From a bacterium (lineage in GTDB: Bacteria; Bacteroidota; Bacteroidia; B-17B0; Aurantibacillaceae): a stretch of 64,000 bases of DNA. The translations under genes and the position numbers were made by a program. Numbering within the stretch: position 1 is the first letter of the stretch; every line of letters begins with the position of its first letter. Below, piece after piece: positions 49,179 to 59,113 of this stretch. Under the pieces are notes generated by a model. The model ran no database searches, was not told the origin of the DNA, and worked only from the letters and a program-made list of their open reading frames with translations. The stretch covers positions 30,451-94,450 of the forward strand of contig JAQSCW010000043.1 of the NCBI GenBank assembly GCA_029945625.1. Reading direction: 5' to 3'.

Positions 49179-50081
49179 CTATTGATCAACAAGAAGAAAC
49201 TTCACCGGGTTGAGAGGTACCTCATTTTTTCTCACTTCATAATGCAAGTGCGGACCGGTGGAATACCCGGTGGTACCAACGTAACCAATCAGCTGTCCTT
49301 TTTTTACAGACTGTCCCGGCTTTACATTCAAACTTGACAAATGCATGTAACTGGTTTTGTACCCGTTTTTATGATTTACCATTACCCAGTTTCCGGCTGA
49401 ATTTGAAAATTTGGCGATCTCCGCAATGCCATTCGCAGTGGCATAAATGGCATTTCCTGTGGGTGAAGAAAGATCCTGACCATAATGAGGCCGGTTTACA
49501 CCCAACACCGGATGCAATCGGTTTTCACTGTATCCGGAAGTTAGTTTGAAACTGCCTTTTTTAAGCGGATAAAAAACAGGCCGGTTGGCTTCTGTCTCCA
49601 TGGCAATAAGGGTACTGGAAGGCCTAGATGGCAATAACACTAGGGGCTCTGTCTTTTCATCTTTTAAAGGTTCGGTTTTATCGGTCCCAAGTAGAGGAAC
49701 TCTTTTTTCAAATTCTTTTAATTCGGTTGCTACCGGAGCTGTATTTTTTGAGCTTACAAATGTTTCCTCTAACTTATTTTTTTGTTCCTGGGCCATTGCT
49801 TTTTTATACAATACCTTATCCACGTTTTTGTTTTTAAAAGAAAGGATTTCCTGTTCTCTTTCAGTTTCATAATTCAAATAGTCCTGATAAAGCAGTTTTA
49901 GACTATCTTCCTGATCACGACTGTATTTTCTGAATTGATCATTTTGTTCTTTTTTATAGGCATTAAAATCGTTTAACAAATTCTTAGTTGATGCAGAGGT
50001 ACTATCGGTTTGCGCGATGAAACCATAACTACAAAAAAAGAAAGTGGTGACACCAAGAAAGGGAATAGTATAATTCTTCAT
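49179..50081 (-). CDS. M23 family metallopeptidase (LytM domain), exported
   Basis: A 300-residue protein with signal peptide (1-23), a long coiled-coil region (about 30-115) and a C-terminal M23 domain. HYGQD supplies the first zinc ligands (His and Asp) and HLHYE the last (H-x-H), with GTTGYSTGPHLHYE as the complete signature, so the site appears intact. M23 enzymes cleave peptidoglycan cross-bridges, and EnvC-like members activate amidases. The coiled coil makes an envelope-division or wall-remodelling role likely. It is a single gene with its own terminator. Confidence 0.9.
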   Translation of the reverse strand: MKNYTIPFLGVTTFFFCSYGFIAQTDSTSASTKNLLNDFNAYKKEQNDQFRKYSRDQEDSLKLLYQDYLNYETEREQEILSFKNKNVDKVLYKKAMAQEQKNKLEETFVSSKNTAPVATELKEFEKRVPLLGTDKTEPLKDEKTEPLVLLPSRPSSTLIAMETEANRPVFYPLKKGSFKLTSGYSENRLHPVLGVNRPHYGQDLSSPTGNAIYATANGIAEIAKFSNSAGNWVMVNHKNGYKTSYMHLSSLNVKPGQSVKKGQLIGYVGTTGYSTGPHLHYEVRKNEVPLNPVKFLLVDQ

Positions 50082-50422
50082 GATGAAATTTTATTTTTTA
50101 CAGTGTGCCGGAGCAGCATCCAAGTTTAGAAAAATAATTGATTCCCGCAATTTATTTCATCTCGTCTAAATATCCAAATTTCGCTTTTTAGTGTGCAGGT
50201 AGTTCCTTGTTCCACTCCGAATCATGCTAGGGCAGCAAAAGATCCTGTCTGCCTTATCTACTTGGGAAATTTATCCTCATTCCTTGAAAATGCTGCTTTA
50301 CGCAGTCGCTATGGAGGTAGAAGACCATTCGCTAATTATTGTGTAATTTCGGAAAACAGAAATTTGAATGCAAATGTATAGTGACCAAAGATTTACTATT
50401 TTGTTATTCTAAAAGAAAATCG
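50082..50422. other. Intergenic stretch with no recognised feature
   Basis: The 341 bases between the divergent M23 and TMTC-like genes hold no credible gene, repeat or RNA. A frame from 50339 continues into the TMTC-like gene but gives a leader unlike the protein that follows. Confidence 0.5.
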
Positions 50423-52327
50423 ATGTCAAAGCCCTCCAAGATCCAATCCACCAAATTAATAGTGCTTGTTTCGCTTGCCGTCATTGTACTCATCACCTAC
50501 TTCTCGTTTTTGCCGGCCACAAAAAACGGGTTTATCAACTGGGACGACAATGCGTATGTTTTTGAAAATTCGCATTTGAGCAAACCATTTTCGGAAGCTC
50601 TCCCCTATTTTTTCGGTCCTCACTATTTTATAGGTAATTATATTCCCTTAACGATGCTGGTTTATTTATTGGAATATCATGCAGCAGGACTTAACGCCTA
50701 TTTTTTTCATCTGGTAAATATTCTAATTCATCTCTTAAACGTGGTACTGGTATTTTGGTTCATTTACGAGATCAGCGGTAAGAAGTTAGTTGTGGCAGCC
50801 CTGGTTGCTCTTTTTTTCGGCGTCCATCCCATGCATGTTGAATCGGTGGCCTGGATTGCCGAATTAAAGGATGTGCTGTATTGTTTCTTTTTTATGGCCG
50901 GTCTCATTTCGTATTTCCACTATCTAAAAAAAAGGAAACTGATTCAAGCTGCAGATGTAAAAATAGAAATTCATAAAAAAGACAAGCTAGCCTTAAAGCA
51001 CTACAACCTGTTTTTCTTTCCCTATGCTGTCTTACTACTTTTTACGTTATCCATTCTCTCAAAGCCTGCAGCAGCAGCGTTCCCCCTGGTTTTGTTGGTG
51101 CTTGATTATTATATGGGCCGAAAAATGACGTCGCGACTGGTTTGGTTAGAGAAATTTCCGTTTCTGATTATTTCTATTTTATCGGGACTTATTACTCTGC
51201 ACGCGCAGCGTGCCGATCAGTTAATCCACGATTATTTTACGTTTTCACAAAGAATAGTGTTTGCCTCCCAATCATTGCTTACGTATATCGGAAAATTATT
51301 GCTGCCCATTCACCAATCTATATTTTACCCCTACCCCATTTCGGAAGGAGGACATTTGCCCGGCGGTTCCTACGTTGCGCCTTTGGCTTGCCTCCTATTG
51401 TTTTACGGCATTTACCTCAGCATGAAGTATACGCGTTTAATTGCCTTTGGCTTTCTCTTCTTTTTTGTAAATGTGATTTTAGTTCTCCAGCTTATTTCGG
51501 TTGGTGATGCCGTAATGGCCGACCGGTATACTTATGTTTCCTATATGGGTCTGTTTTATGTGCTTGCCATGGGAGCAGATAAGTTAGTGACTAGCAAAAA
51601 TCAAAAACTGATCTCGATCCAGCCGGTTATATGGGTAATACTAGCCCTTCCTGTAATCTGGTGGATCTATCAAACCTATACCCGGTGCCAAGTATGGAGC
51701 AATGACGATACGGTGGCTACCGACCTGTTGAACAAATTCCCTGACAGTCGAATAGCCCTTAATAACAAGGGATTTATTCTCTTTAGTCAGAGAAAATATG
51801 AAGAATCAACAACATTATTTGCAAAGGCCATACAGTTAAAACCCGATTATACTATGGCCCAGATCAATTTAATGAATTCCTACATGGCCATGAACAATTA
51901 TTCAGCGGCCATGCTGGTGGCTGATTCGGCGGTGAAGTATTCGCCCAACGATGTCAATGTTTTAAATAAGAAAGGTAACATACTTTTTGCACTTCAAAAC
52001 TATACTGCCGCTATTGCCATGCACCAAGAAGTCATTCGGCAAAAAAAAGATAATATTTACGGCTACATTTTTTTAGCGGAATGTTATTATTTTATGAAGG
52101 ATAGAGCAAATACATTGCTTACAATTGAAGACGGTTTGCGTTATTTTCCTGACAATTACGTGTTACAAAACAGCAAGGGTTATGTTTTATTTGAAATGCA
52201 CCAATACACCCGGGCTCTGGGATATTTCAAAGAATCACTTCGCCTGAAACCGGACTACAGCGTTGCTTCCGTCAACCTCTCAGATTGTTACAGGGCATTA
52301 AATGATTCTGCAAACTCTCTCAAATAA
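50423..52327 (+). CDS. TMTC-like GT-C membrane protein with C-terminal TPRs
   Basis: From ATG 50423 the protein has 634 residues. Some ten membrane helices (about 15-420) carry an early acidic loop FINWDDNAYVF and the HPMHVESVAWIAELKDVL block, both typical of TMTC/GT-C fold O-mannosyltransferase-like proteins in bacteria. Four or five tetratricopeptide repeats follow (about 430-634: LNNKGFILFSQRKYEES, INLMNSYMAMNNYSAAM, LNKKGNILFALQNYTAAI). An earlier in-frame start at 50339 is less likely because it puts a non-hydrophobic leader before the first helix. It probably glycosylates exported proteins or lipids; the acceptor is unknown. Confidence 0.82.
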   Translation: MSKPSKIQSTKLIVLVSLAVIVLITYFSFLPATKNGFINWDDNAYVFENSHLSKPFSEALPYFFGPHYFIGNYIPLTMLVYLLEYHAAGLNAYFFHLVNILIHLLNVVLVFWFIYEISGKKLVVAALVALFFGVHPMHVESVAWIAELKDVLYCFFFMAGLISYFHYLKKRKLIQAADVKIEIHKKDKLALKHYNLFFFPYAVLLLFTLSILSKPAAAAFPLVLLVLDYYMGRKMTSRLVWLEKFPFLIISILSGLITLHAQRADQLIHDYFTFSQRIVFASQSLLTYIGKLLLPIHQSIFYPYPISEGGHLPGGSYVAPLACLLLFYGIYLSMKYTRLIAFGFLFFFVNVILVLQLISVGDAVMADRYTYVSYMGLFYVLAMGADKLVTSKNQKLISIQPVIWVILALPVIWWIYQTYTRCQVWSNDDTVATDLLNKFPDSRIALNNKGFILFSQRKYEESTTLFAKAIQLKPDYTMAQINLMNSYMAMNNYSAAMLVADSAVKYSPNDVNVLNKKGNILFALQNYTAAIAMHQEVIRQKKDNIYGYIFLAECYYFMKDRANTLLTIEDGLRYFPDNYVLQNSKGYVLFEMHQYTRALGYFKESLRLKPDYSVASVNLSDCYRALNDSANSLK

Positions 52328-52354
52328 CTTGTCTATCCAAAGGTCCCGTATTGA

Positions 52355-55159
52355 TTATTTGGCTACGACAATCTTGCGGTTTATAGTTCCATTTGCATTT
52401 TCACCAACCAGGAAATAAACGCCTGCGTCAAACTCTTTCACCACAACCTGATGGTTATTTGAATCGGTTAAGAGGATCGTCTTTACTACCTGACCTAGAC
52501 TATTTACCAAACTTAGCGTCATGTCGCCGGTCGTTTCAATGGTAAATTCACCAAAGTTAGGATTGGGATATACCGATACGTTTTGATAGTCCCTGCTAAT
52601 TTCAGCAAGCCCGACACATGCATTCACTTGGGCCTGAAAGGACTGATTCGCTGAACAACCTTTTGAATCAGTTCCTGTTATTGTATAAATGATAGTTATA
52701 TTTGGATTAACCACAATGCTATTTGTAGTTGCGCCTGTACTCCAGGTATAAGAAGTTGCACCGCTTGCCGTTAGAGTATTGGTGTTCCCTTTACAAATAA
52801 CTGATTTCGTTGATACCACCGAAATTGTTGGATTTGGGTTTACTACCACTTGTATCGTGTTTGTACTTAAACAAGTTATCCCACTGGACTGCGTATTGAC
52901 TCCTAAGGTATAAATGGTGGTTGCAAGTGGACTTACTATTGGTGAAATAGGGCCTGAAGGGCCTGTCAACGTAAAAATACTAACTCCACTTACCGATATC
53001 ACTGCGCTGCCACCGAGGCAAACCGCCGTAGGAGTGCTCACGACTGCAATTGTTGGTATAAAGGCCGAAACCGAAATAGTATTGCTTCCAACGCATACAT
53101 TGGTGCCGGATGTCCCACTAACGGTATAAATTGTGGTTCCGTTTAAGGTCGTGGTGTAAAGTGCAGTAGTAGGACCATTAGTCCAGGAATAGGAGCTTGC
53201 ACCTGACGCAATCATATTAATGACACTCCCAAGGCAAGCCAAGGTCTTACTGGCAACTATGTTAAGAGTAGGGCTTGGATTTACAATAATGACCTGATTT
53301 GCCGAAGATGTGCAGCCTACGCCGTTTGTGCCATCAACCGAGTACAATGTGGAAAAATTTGGGGTAACGGTTACCGAATTGCCGGATAAGTTTCCAGGCA
53401 TCCAGTTATAAGTGGAACCCCCACCTGCGGTCAATACGACCGATTCCCCCCGACAGATCATTGTAAAATTACTTGAAGCTGTAATGGTGGGAGTTATTTT
53501 GGTTGCTAGCGCTACCGTTTGTGTGCCCGAGCAAGTACCATCACTTGCTGTAACGGTATAAATGGTGTTGGCCATTGGAGACACCACTATTGTGGGGCCA
53601 AACAAAGATACAGGTTGCCAGGTATAACCACTAACTGCAGAAATAGCTGTTAATGTGGCCGGATAACCCATACACACTAAAGTTGGACTCGCCAATGTTG
53701 AAACAGGCAGTGGCGCCACCGTGATTCCGGTAACAGAAGTTGTAATGCCGCAACCATTTTGTCCCGAAACTGTATAGGATTGTGTTGAATTAGGGGTGAA
53801 AGTTTGTCCGTTCACCACTCCTCCAGTCCATGTGTAAGTTAATGCACCAGTTGCAGTGAGAGAGACAGTGCGACCTAAACAAATAGTATTACTTGGATTT
53901 GAGATCGAAAGTACCGGTACTCCGGCACTCACTGTAACAGTCATAAATGCTGATCCGGTGCAGGCCAGTGAACTGGTTGCGGTGATTGAGTAGAGAGTCG
54001 TTGTTAACGGTGTGATCACGATTGAACTACTTGTTTGATTCGTGCTCCATGAATATCCACTCACTGCATTGGTGGTGAGCGTTAAAGTTGTACCCGAGCA
54101 AATAGAAGGATTTGCGGTACCGGATGAAGAGCTGAATATTTTGATAGGGCATAATTCGGTGATCACGACTTTGCCATGTCCGGTGCTTGTATTTACACTA
54201 TTAAGTTGATTTGTTCCGCCGTTATAGGAACCTCCGCCCCCACCTCTGTGTGTTGTAGCTATAGTATTTGTTTGGCCGCCGCCGCCACCGGAATAACCGC
54301 CACCACCACCAGAAGCACGCCAGCCCGATGAAATAGAACCCGCTCCACCGCCAAACCCACCCATATAACCGGTACTACAGGAAGTTTGATACCCTCCGGC
54401 GCCGCCATTCAAAAAACTAATTCCTGATTCTAATCCACCTGTTCCGCAGGTATTATTTTGTTGGCCATTTGTTAAATACCCACCTCCACCTCCACCACGA
54501 CTGTTTCCGGCAGGTACAGATATTCCTCCCCCTGCTCCGTTTACACCACCAATTCCCGACCCATCCACACCGTTTCCATTGTTTGCAGTTGTTGTAATAC
54601 TCGCGTCACAATTCAAATTTGATACTCCCGGATTTCCACCGCCACCTCCCGCAATCACCAAAGGTGTAACAGGCCTTCCACTTGTAGTAAGAGTTGTTGA
54701 AAGTAAATTTTTTAGCACGGCAAAGGAACCGCCGCCACCGGTAGTTGAGCCATCAAGTGCATCAATACCCATTTGGCCTGCAATGATCAAGATGGTGTCT
54801 CCCGCATTCAGAAAATAATCCCCTTTCATAATCGCACCTTTTCCACCGCTAACTCCTCCTCCACCTGCTCCAAAAGATTGGATGCCATAATTACCGGATA
54901 CAGGGACTCTCCAACATTGAATGCCGCCTGAGGCAACCACCGACCCATTTAAGTTGGTGGACAAATAAGCGGTATTAATCATGGTCTGCGTTGGGCCATT
55001 CATAGCCGTTTGACCTGCATTGGTGAAAGTATAGCTCTGCTGCGAAAATAAAGTGCCCGTGCAAAAAACACCAAACAGAAAAAATTTTTGAACATCAAAA
55101 CAAAGTGCTTCCTGAACAATTGATCTAAAAAAAGATCGGAACGAGTATGTTTTTTTCAT
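52355..55159 (-). CDS. Large glycine-rich, Ig-repeat surface protein with T9SS sorting domain
   Basis: Starting at ATG 55159 the protein has 934 residues. A long basic N-terminus precedes the signal segment (FFLFGVFCTGTLFSQ). A glycine-rich domain (about 40-320) contains many GGGGG-type runs. About seven HYR/Ig-like repeats follow, each with a Cys-x-G strand, a TLTATGA-type strand and YTVTG/YTITG. The C-terminus is a T9SS type A sorting domain (VSVYPNPNFGEFTI, then VYFLVGENANGTINRKIVV). The protein should be secreted by T9SS and attached to the surface, serving in adhesion. The start is set by the signal sequence. Repeats are aligned at about 80-residue spacing. Confidence 0.85.
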   Translation of the reverse strand: MKKTYSFRSFFRSIVQEALCFDVQKFFLFGVFCTGTLFSQQSYTFTNAGQTAMNGPTQTMINTAYLSTNLNGSVVASGGIQCWRVPVSGNYGIQSFGAGGGGVSGGKGAIMKGDYFLNAGDTILIIAGQMGIDALDGSTTGGGGSFAVLKNLLSTTLTTSGRPVTPLVIAGGGGGNPGVSNLNCDASITTTANNGNGVDGSGIGGVNGAGGGISVPAGNSRGGGGGGYLTNGQQNNTCGTGGLESGISFLNGGAGGYQTSCSTGYMGGFGGGAGSISSGWRASGGGGGYSGGGGGQTNTIATTHRGGGGGSYNGGTNQLNSVNTSTGHGKVVITELCPIKIFSSSSGTANPSICSGTTLTLTTNAVSGYSWSTNQTSSSIVITPLTTTLYSITATSSLACTGSAFMTVTVSAGVPVLSISNPSNTICLGRTVSLTATGALTYTWTGGVVNGQTFTPNSTQSYTVSGQNGCGITTSVTGITVAPLPVSTLASPTLVCMGYPATLTAISAVSGYTWQPVSLFGPTIVVSPMANTIYTVTASDGTCSGTQTVALATKITPTITASSNFTMICRGESVVLTAGGGSTYNWMPGNLSGNSVTVTPNFSTLYSVDGTNGVGCTSSANQVIIVNPSPTLNIVASKTLACLGSVINMIASGASSYSWTNGPTTALYTTTLNGTTIYTVSGTSGTNVCVGSNTISVSAFIPTIAVVSTPTAVCLGGSAVISVSGVSIFTLTGPSGPISPIVSPLATTIYTLGVNTQSSGITCLSTNTIQVVVNPNPTISVVSTKSVICKGNTNTLTASGATSYTWSTGATTNSIVVNPNITIIYTITGTDSKGCSANQSFQAQVNACVGLAEISRDYQNVSVYPNPNFGEFTIETTGDMTLSLVNSLGQVVKTILLTDSNNHQVVVKEFDAGVYFLVGENANGTINRKIVVAK

Positions 55160-55317
55160 GATAGTTGTGTGGGTTTGTTTGTTAAGTAAATTTAGGAAAA
55201 CAAACTCATTAAACACCGCAAATATGCCGCAGATTAAAAATAAAAATTACATGGCTCATTGAAAAATAAAAGACTCGGCATGGAAATTCCATAACGCTGG
55301 TGCGGGCAAATAAAAAT

Positions 55318-55352
55318 ACAAAAAAACCCTGTAATTTATCATCACAGGGTTC
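55318..55352 (-). terminator. Rho-independent terminator downstream of the tyrosine phenol-lyase-type gene
   Basis: On the minus strand ACCCTGTGATG pairs with TTACAGGGT around a short A/T loop, followed by TTTTTTT. It lies about 95 bases beyond the stop of the 55445 gene. Confidence 0.7.
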
Positions 55353-55444
55353 TTCTTTTTTCCAAACTGCTTTGTTAAACACAATTCACACCATCGTGCC
55401 CAGAAAGCAGCGCTCTCACATGCAGGTAAACACAGGCCCTGCTC

Positions 55445-56836
55445 TTACAGTCGTTTAAATCTTGCCTGAAAAAACCTCAGGTAAGTGGGTTCATAAATCA
55501 TTTCCATCCCTTTAATTTCGTTTCTGCGCTTGTACACACTGTCAATGGATTCACTGATCACATCCATATGCGCTTGAGTATATACTCGTCTCGGAATGGT
55601 GAGTCGAACCAATTCCAATTTTGGAAAATAGTGATCGCCGGTTTTTGCATTTCTTCCCGCCGAAACAATTCCTCTCTCCATCGTGCGAACACCTGAATCT
55701 TCAAAAATTTCGGCAGCAAGCGCCTGAGCCGGAAAATTAATTTGTTTTACATGTGGTAAAAATAATTTGGCATCAATAAAGATCCCATGACCTCCAATGG
55801 GTTGCACAATGGGCACGCCCGAAGCAATGAGCTTATTACCCAGGTAAATTACCTGACCTACACGCGCATTGATATGATCGTCGTTCAACGACTCTTCAAT
55901 TCCAATCGCCATGGCTTCCATGTCACGTCCGGCCAAACCACCGTAGGTATGCAAACCTTCGTACACTACCACTAAATTGCTGGCTTCTTCAAATTTTTTG
56001 TCATCGTTTAATGTGAGAAATCCACCAATGTTTACCAGAGCATCTTTTTTCGCGCTAAATGTGGCACCATCGGTAAGGTCGCAAATCTGTCTCACAATAG
56101 AAGCAATGTTTTTGTTGGCATAACCCTTTTCGCGTTGCTGAATAAAATAAGCGTTCTCGGCAATGCGGGTCATGTCGAGTATAATTTTAATACCAAGTTT
56201 ATTGGTATAAGCTCTGAGTTCTTTAAGGTTCTTTAAGGAAATAGGTTGTCCCCCGGCCATATTCACCGTGGTGGCCACACAAACATAAGGGATCTTCTTG
56301 GCTCCGAATTTTTTTACCAATTTATCAAGTTTGGCAATATCGATGTCTCCTTTAAATGGATGCAAACTGGTAGAATCATGCGCCTCATCGATGATGACAT
56401 CGTAAAATGTGCCACCGGCAAGTTCTTGATGTAAGCGGGTTGTTGTAAAATACATATTGCCCGGAATGATATCCCCTTTTTTGATCATCACTTGCGACAA
56501 AATGTTTTCAGCGCCACGACCCTGATGCGTTGGAATGAGGTGTTTGTACCCATAACATTTTTTCACCACACGCTCCAGATTGTAAAAGTTGCGGCTCCCG
56601 GCATAAGCTTCGTCGCCCAACATCATGCCCGCCCATTGACGGTCGCTCATCGCTGAGGTTCCGCTATCGGTCAACAGATCTATGTAAACATCTTCCGACT
56701 TAAGTAGAAATGTGTTAAACCCTGCTTCTTCAATTGCTTTTTTACGTTGCTTTGGAGTAGTCATTTTCAACAACTCCACCATCTTAATTTTATAGGGCTC
56801 AGCCCATGAACGACTTGACATATTTTTTTTTGACAA
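55445..56836 (-). CDS. tpl: Tyrosine phenol-lyase-type beta-eliminating lyase
   Basis: A 463-residue PLP enzyme splitting an aromatic amino acid into pyruvate, ammonia and the free ring. PLP Lys is K264 in SAKKDALVN; PTHQGRGAE (102-110) and GGH (348-350) are conserved. The two positions that decide ring specificity read as in Citrobacter tyrosine phenol-lyase: Thr131 in NMYFTTTR (Thr124 there) and Arg388 in TMERGI (Arg381 there). Tryptophanase has Asp and a hydrophobic residue. Overall wording (MSDRQWAGMMLGDEAYAGS, SMERGI-like, SAGRN) also follows TPL. It is divergently paired with a tryptophanase-type paralogue across 196 bases. Confidence 0.85.
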   Translation of the reverse strand: MSKKNMSSRSWAEPYKIKMVELLKMTTPKQRKKAIEEAGFNTFLLKSEDVYIDLLTDSGTSAMSDRQWAGMMLGDEAYAGSRNFYNLERVVKKCYGYKHLIPTHQGRGAENILSQVMIKKGDIIPGNMYFTTTRLHQELAGGTFYDVIIDEAHDSTSLHPFKGDIDIAKLDKLVKKFGAKKIPYVCVATTVNMAGGQPISLKNLKELRAYTNKLGIKIILDMTRIAENAYFIQQREKGYANKNIASIVRQICDLTDGATFSAKKDALVNIGGFLTLNDDKKFEEASNLVVVYEGLHTYGGLAGRDMEAMAIGIEESLNDDHINARVGQVIYLGNKLIASGVPIVQPIGGHGIFIDAKLFLPHVKQINFPAQALAAEIFEDSGVRTMERGIVSAGRNAKTGDHYFPKLELVRLTIPRRVYTQAHMDVISESIDSVYKRRNEIKGMEMIYEPTYLRFFQARFKRL

Positions 56837-57032
56837 AGCACGTCCTTAAAAACCAATTGTGCCATGACTAAAGTCATAGAAGGGCATAGACGCTCGTCAT
56901 GTTTTCGCCCAATAATAAGTCCTAGAATTGCTCTTTAATAGAAAATGACCGCTACCGGTAAAAATAGGTTGCAGCGCGTTCAATTTTTCGGAACTTAAAA
57001 AAGTACTAAACGACAAATCAACAAAAAATTTT

Positions 57033-58412
57033 ATGGGATTTAAAACGATTATCGAACCTTTCCGGATCAAAATGGTGGAACACATTAAAATGACCACCCA
57101 AAAAGAGCGACTCGCTTTTTTAAAAAACGCACATTATAATCCTTTCCTCTTGCAATCGGACCAGGTGATGATTGATTTTCTCACCGACAGTGGCACGTCG
57201 GCAATGAGCTCTGAACAGTGGGCCGGTGTGATGCGCGGGGATGAATCCTATGCCGGCGCCAAAAGTTGGCAGCGCATGGAAGCTGCCATCAGGGACCTCA
57301 CCGGTTTGGAATATATTTTTCCGACACACCAAGGCAGAGCAGCCGAACGCATTTTATACACGTATTTAGGTGGAAAAGGAAAAACCTTCATCAGCAATAC
57401 CCATTTTGACACTACCCGTGCAAACATTGAATATTCGGGTGCAGAGGCCATTGATATTCCGATTGCCGAAGCAACTAATCCCGAGTTCATCCATCCTTTT
57501 AAGGGGAATATGGACTTAAAAAAGCTCGATGCCCTCTTAAAGGAAATAGGATCAGCTAAAATTGGTGGTGTGATACTCACGGTAACTAACAACAGTGGCG
57601 GTGGCCAGCCGGTGAGTATGGAAAATGCCAGAGGAGTTAGCAAACTGTGCAAAAAACACAAGGTGAGTTTTTTTCTGGATTGCTGCAGGGTTGCTGAAAA
57701 TGCCTACTTTATTAAACAGAGAGAAAAAGGATTTGAGAACCATACCTATAAACAAATTGCACAGGAAATGTTTGCGCTCACCGACGGTGCGGTAATGAGT
57801 GCCAAAAAGGATGCCCTGGTGAATATGGGAGGCTTTTTAGCATTGAAAGACAAAAAACTAGCCGAAGCGTGTAAGAGTTTACTAATTATTTCGGAAGGAT
57901 TTACGACCTATGGCGGACTCTCAGGCAGAGACATGGAAGCCATTGCCATTGGCCTTGACGAGGTATTTGACCCTAATTACCTGCATTATAGGATTATTAG
58001 CACCACCTATTTAGGTGAAAAACTCCATAACCTTGGAGTTTCGCTCATCATGCCTATTGGTGGCCATGCTGTGTATGTGGATGCACAGGCCTTTTATCCG
58101 CAAATTCCGGTTGATCAGTATCCCGGTCAGGCCTTGGTGTGCGAATTATACAAGGCAGGAGGCATACGATCGGTGGAAATAGGTTCGGTGATGTTTGGAA
58201 AATATGATAAAAAAGGGAAACTCATCCCTGCTCCTAAAGAGCTGGTGCGATTGGCCATTCCCCGAAGGGTGTACACGCAGAGTCATATTGAGTATGTGAT
58301 TGAGGTATTTGAGAAATTGTTGCAGGAGAGAGCTTCTGTGAAAGGGTATAAGATCGTTGAGGAACCTGAATTTTTGAGACATTTTACCGCAAAGTTTAAA
58401 CCCTTAACCTGA
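57033..58412 (+). CDS. tnaA: Tryptophanase-type beta-eliminating lyase
   Basis: A 459-residue paralogue of the preceding enzyme. PLP Lys is K259 in SAKKDALVN. The specificity positions are Asp126 in NTHFDTTR and Ile383 in SVEIGS, matching tryptophanase rather than tyrosine phenol-lyase, and the C-terminus (PEFLRHFTAKFKP) is also tryptophanase-like. The expected reaction is tryptophan to indole, pyruvate and ammonia. No TnaC-like leader with a Trp codon or a TnaB-type permease is apparent nearby. Paired with the TPL-type gene, it suggests use of aromatic amino acids as carbon source or as indole/phenol signal producers. Confidence 0.82.
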   Translation: MGFKTIIEPFRIKMVEHIKMTTQKERLAFLKNAHYNPFLLQSDQVMIDFLTDSGTSAMSSEQWAGVMRGDESYAGAKSWQRMEAAIRDLTGLEYIFPTHQGRAAERILYTYLGGKGKTFISNTHFDTTRANIEYSGAEAIDIPIAEATNPEFIHPFKGNMDLKKLDALLKEIGSAKIGGVILTVTNNSGGGQPVSMENARGVSKLCKKHKVSFFLDCCRVAENAYFIKQREKGFENHTYKQIAQEMFALTDGAVMSAKKDALVNMGGFLALKDKKLAEACKSLLIISEGFTTYGGLSGRDMEAIAIGLDEVFDPNYLHYRIISTTYLGEKLHNLGVSLIMPIGGHAVYVDAQAFYPQIPVDQYPGQALVCELYKAGGIRSVEIGSVMFGKYDKKGKLIPAPKELVRLAIPRRVYTQSHIEYVIEVFEKLLQERASVKGYKIVEEPEFLRHFTAKFKPLT

Positions 58413-58645
58413 ATTTAACACAGGCAAAGCATAAATTTATTAATTTTCGCTACTTACGTTATTTTGTTTTCAGTGAAGTAGTGCGCAACTGATGCTCCCC
58501 GAAGATAATTTGTGCAATTTCTTTTTGTAATCATCGTTTGCAAAAAAAGTGTTGCAAAATTGTTTGTGTTTGGAAAGAAAAACTATTTTTATGAATTAAA
58601 AAATATTGTAATAAGTAAGACCATTAAGGAACTATAATACATCTT

Positions 58646-59086
58646 ATGAAAACAGTGGAAGAAATAATGAAACCATATCCCGTTTCTTGCGAATTGAACG
58701 ATACCGTGAATGTGGCTGTGAAGAAAATGTCCCAGTCGGACGCTGATTTTTTACCGGTAGTAGATAAAGATCAACGGGTAGTGGGTATGGTAAAACAGGC
58801 AGACATTACCCGTATTATGAGTAGCACTGCCTCTGATGCAAATAAACTAACCGTAAATCAAATTATGAATCCCGGTTCGTTTGCCATCAACGCGCATGAA
58901 GATGAAGCCACTGCCTATTCTACCATGAAGAGCGAACGGATAAATCGGCTTCCGGTGGTGGATGATGAAAACCACCTGAAAGGATCCATCACCTTCATGT
59001 CTATTGCCCGTAGGATTGTGAACTTCAAAAAAACGCTTAAGAATATGAATAAGGGGAGGCAGAATTCCCGTCCCAATTCGATCTGA
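58646..59086 (+). CDS. Tandem CBS-domain protein
   Basis: A 146-residue protein made of two CBS domains (about 1-60 and 70-126): VEEIMKPYPVSCELNDTV, DFLPVVDKDQRVVGMV and NQIMNPGSFAINAHED, RLPVVDDENHLKGSIT. CBS pairs bind adenine nucleotides and usually regulate an attached or interacting partner. There is no catalytic domain here, so it probably acts in trans as a nucleotide sensor. The tail (FKKTLKNMNKGRQ) is basic. The 233-base region upstream is AT-rich without further features. It is convergent with the atypical receiver gene. Confidence 0.88.
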   Translation: MKTVEEIMKPYPVSCELNDTVNVAVKKMSQSDADFLPVVDKDQRVVGMVKQADITRIMSSTASDANKLTVNQIMNPGSFAINAHEDEATAYSTMKSERINRLPVVDDENHLKGSITFMSIARRIVNFKKTLKNMNKGRQNSRPNSI

Positions 59087-59113
59087 TTATTAGTGGGATA
59101 TCAGTAAAGTACG

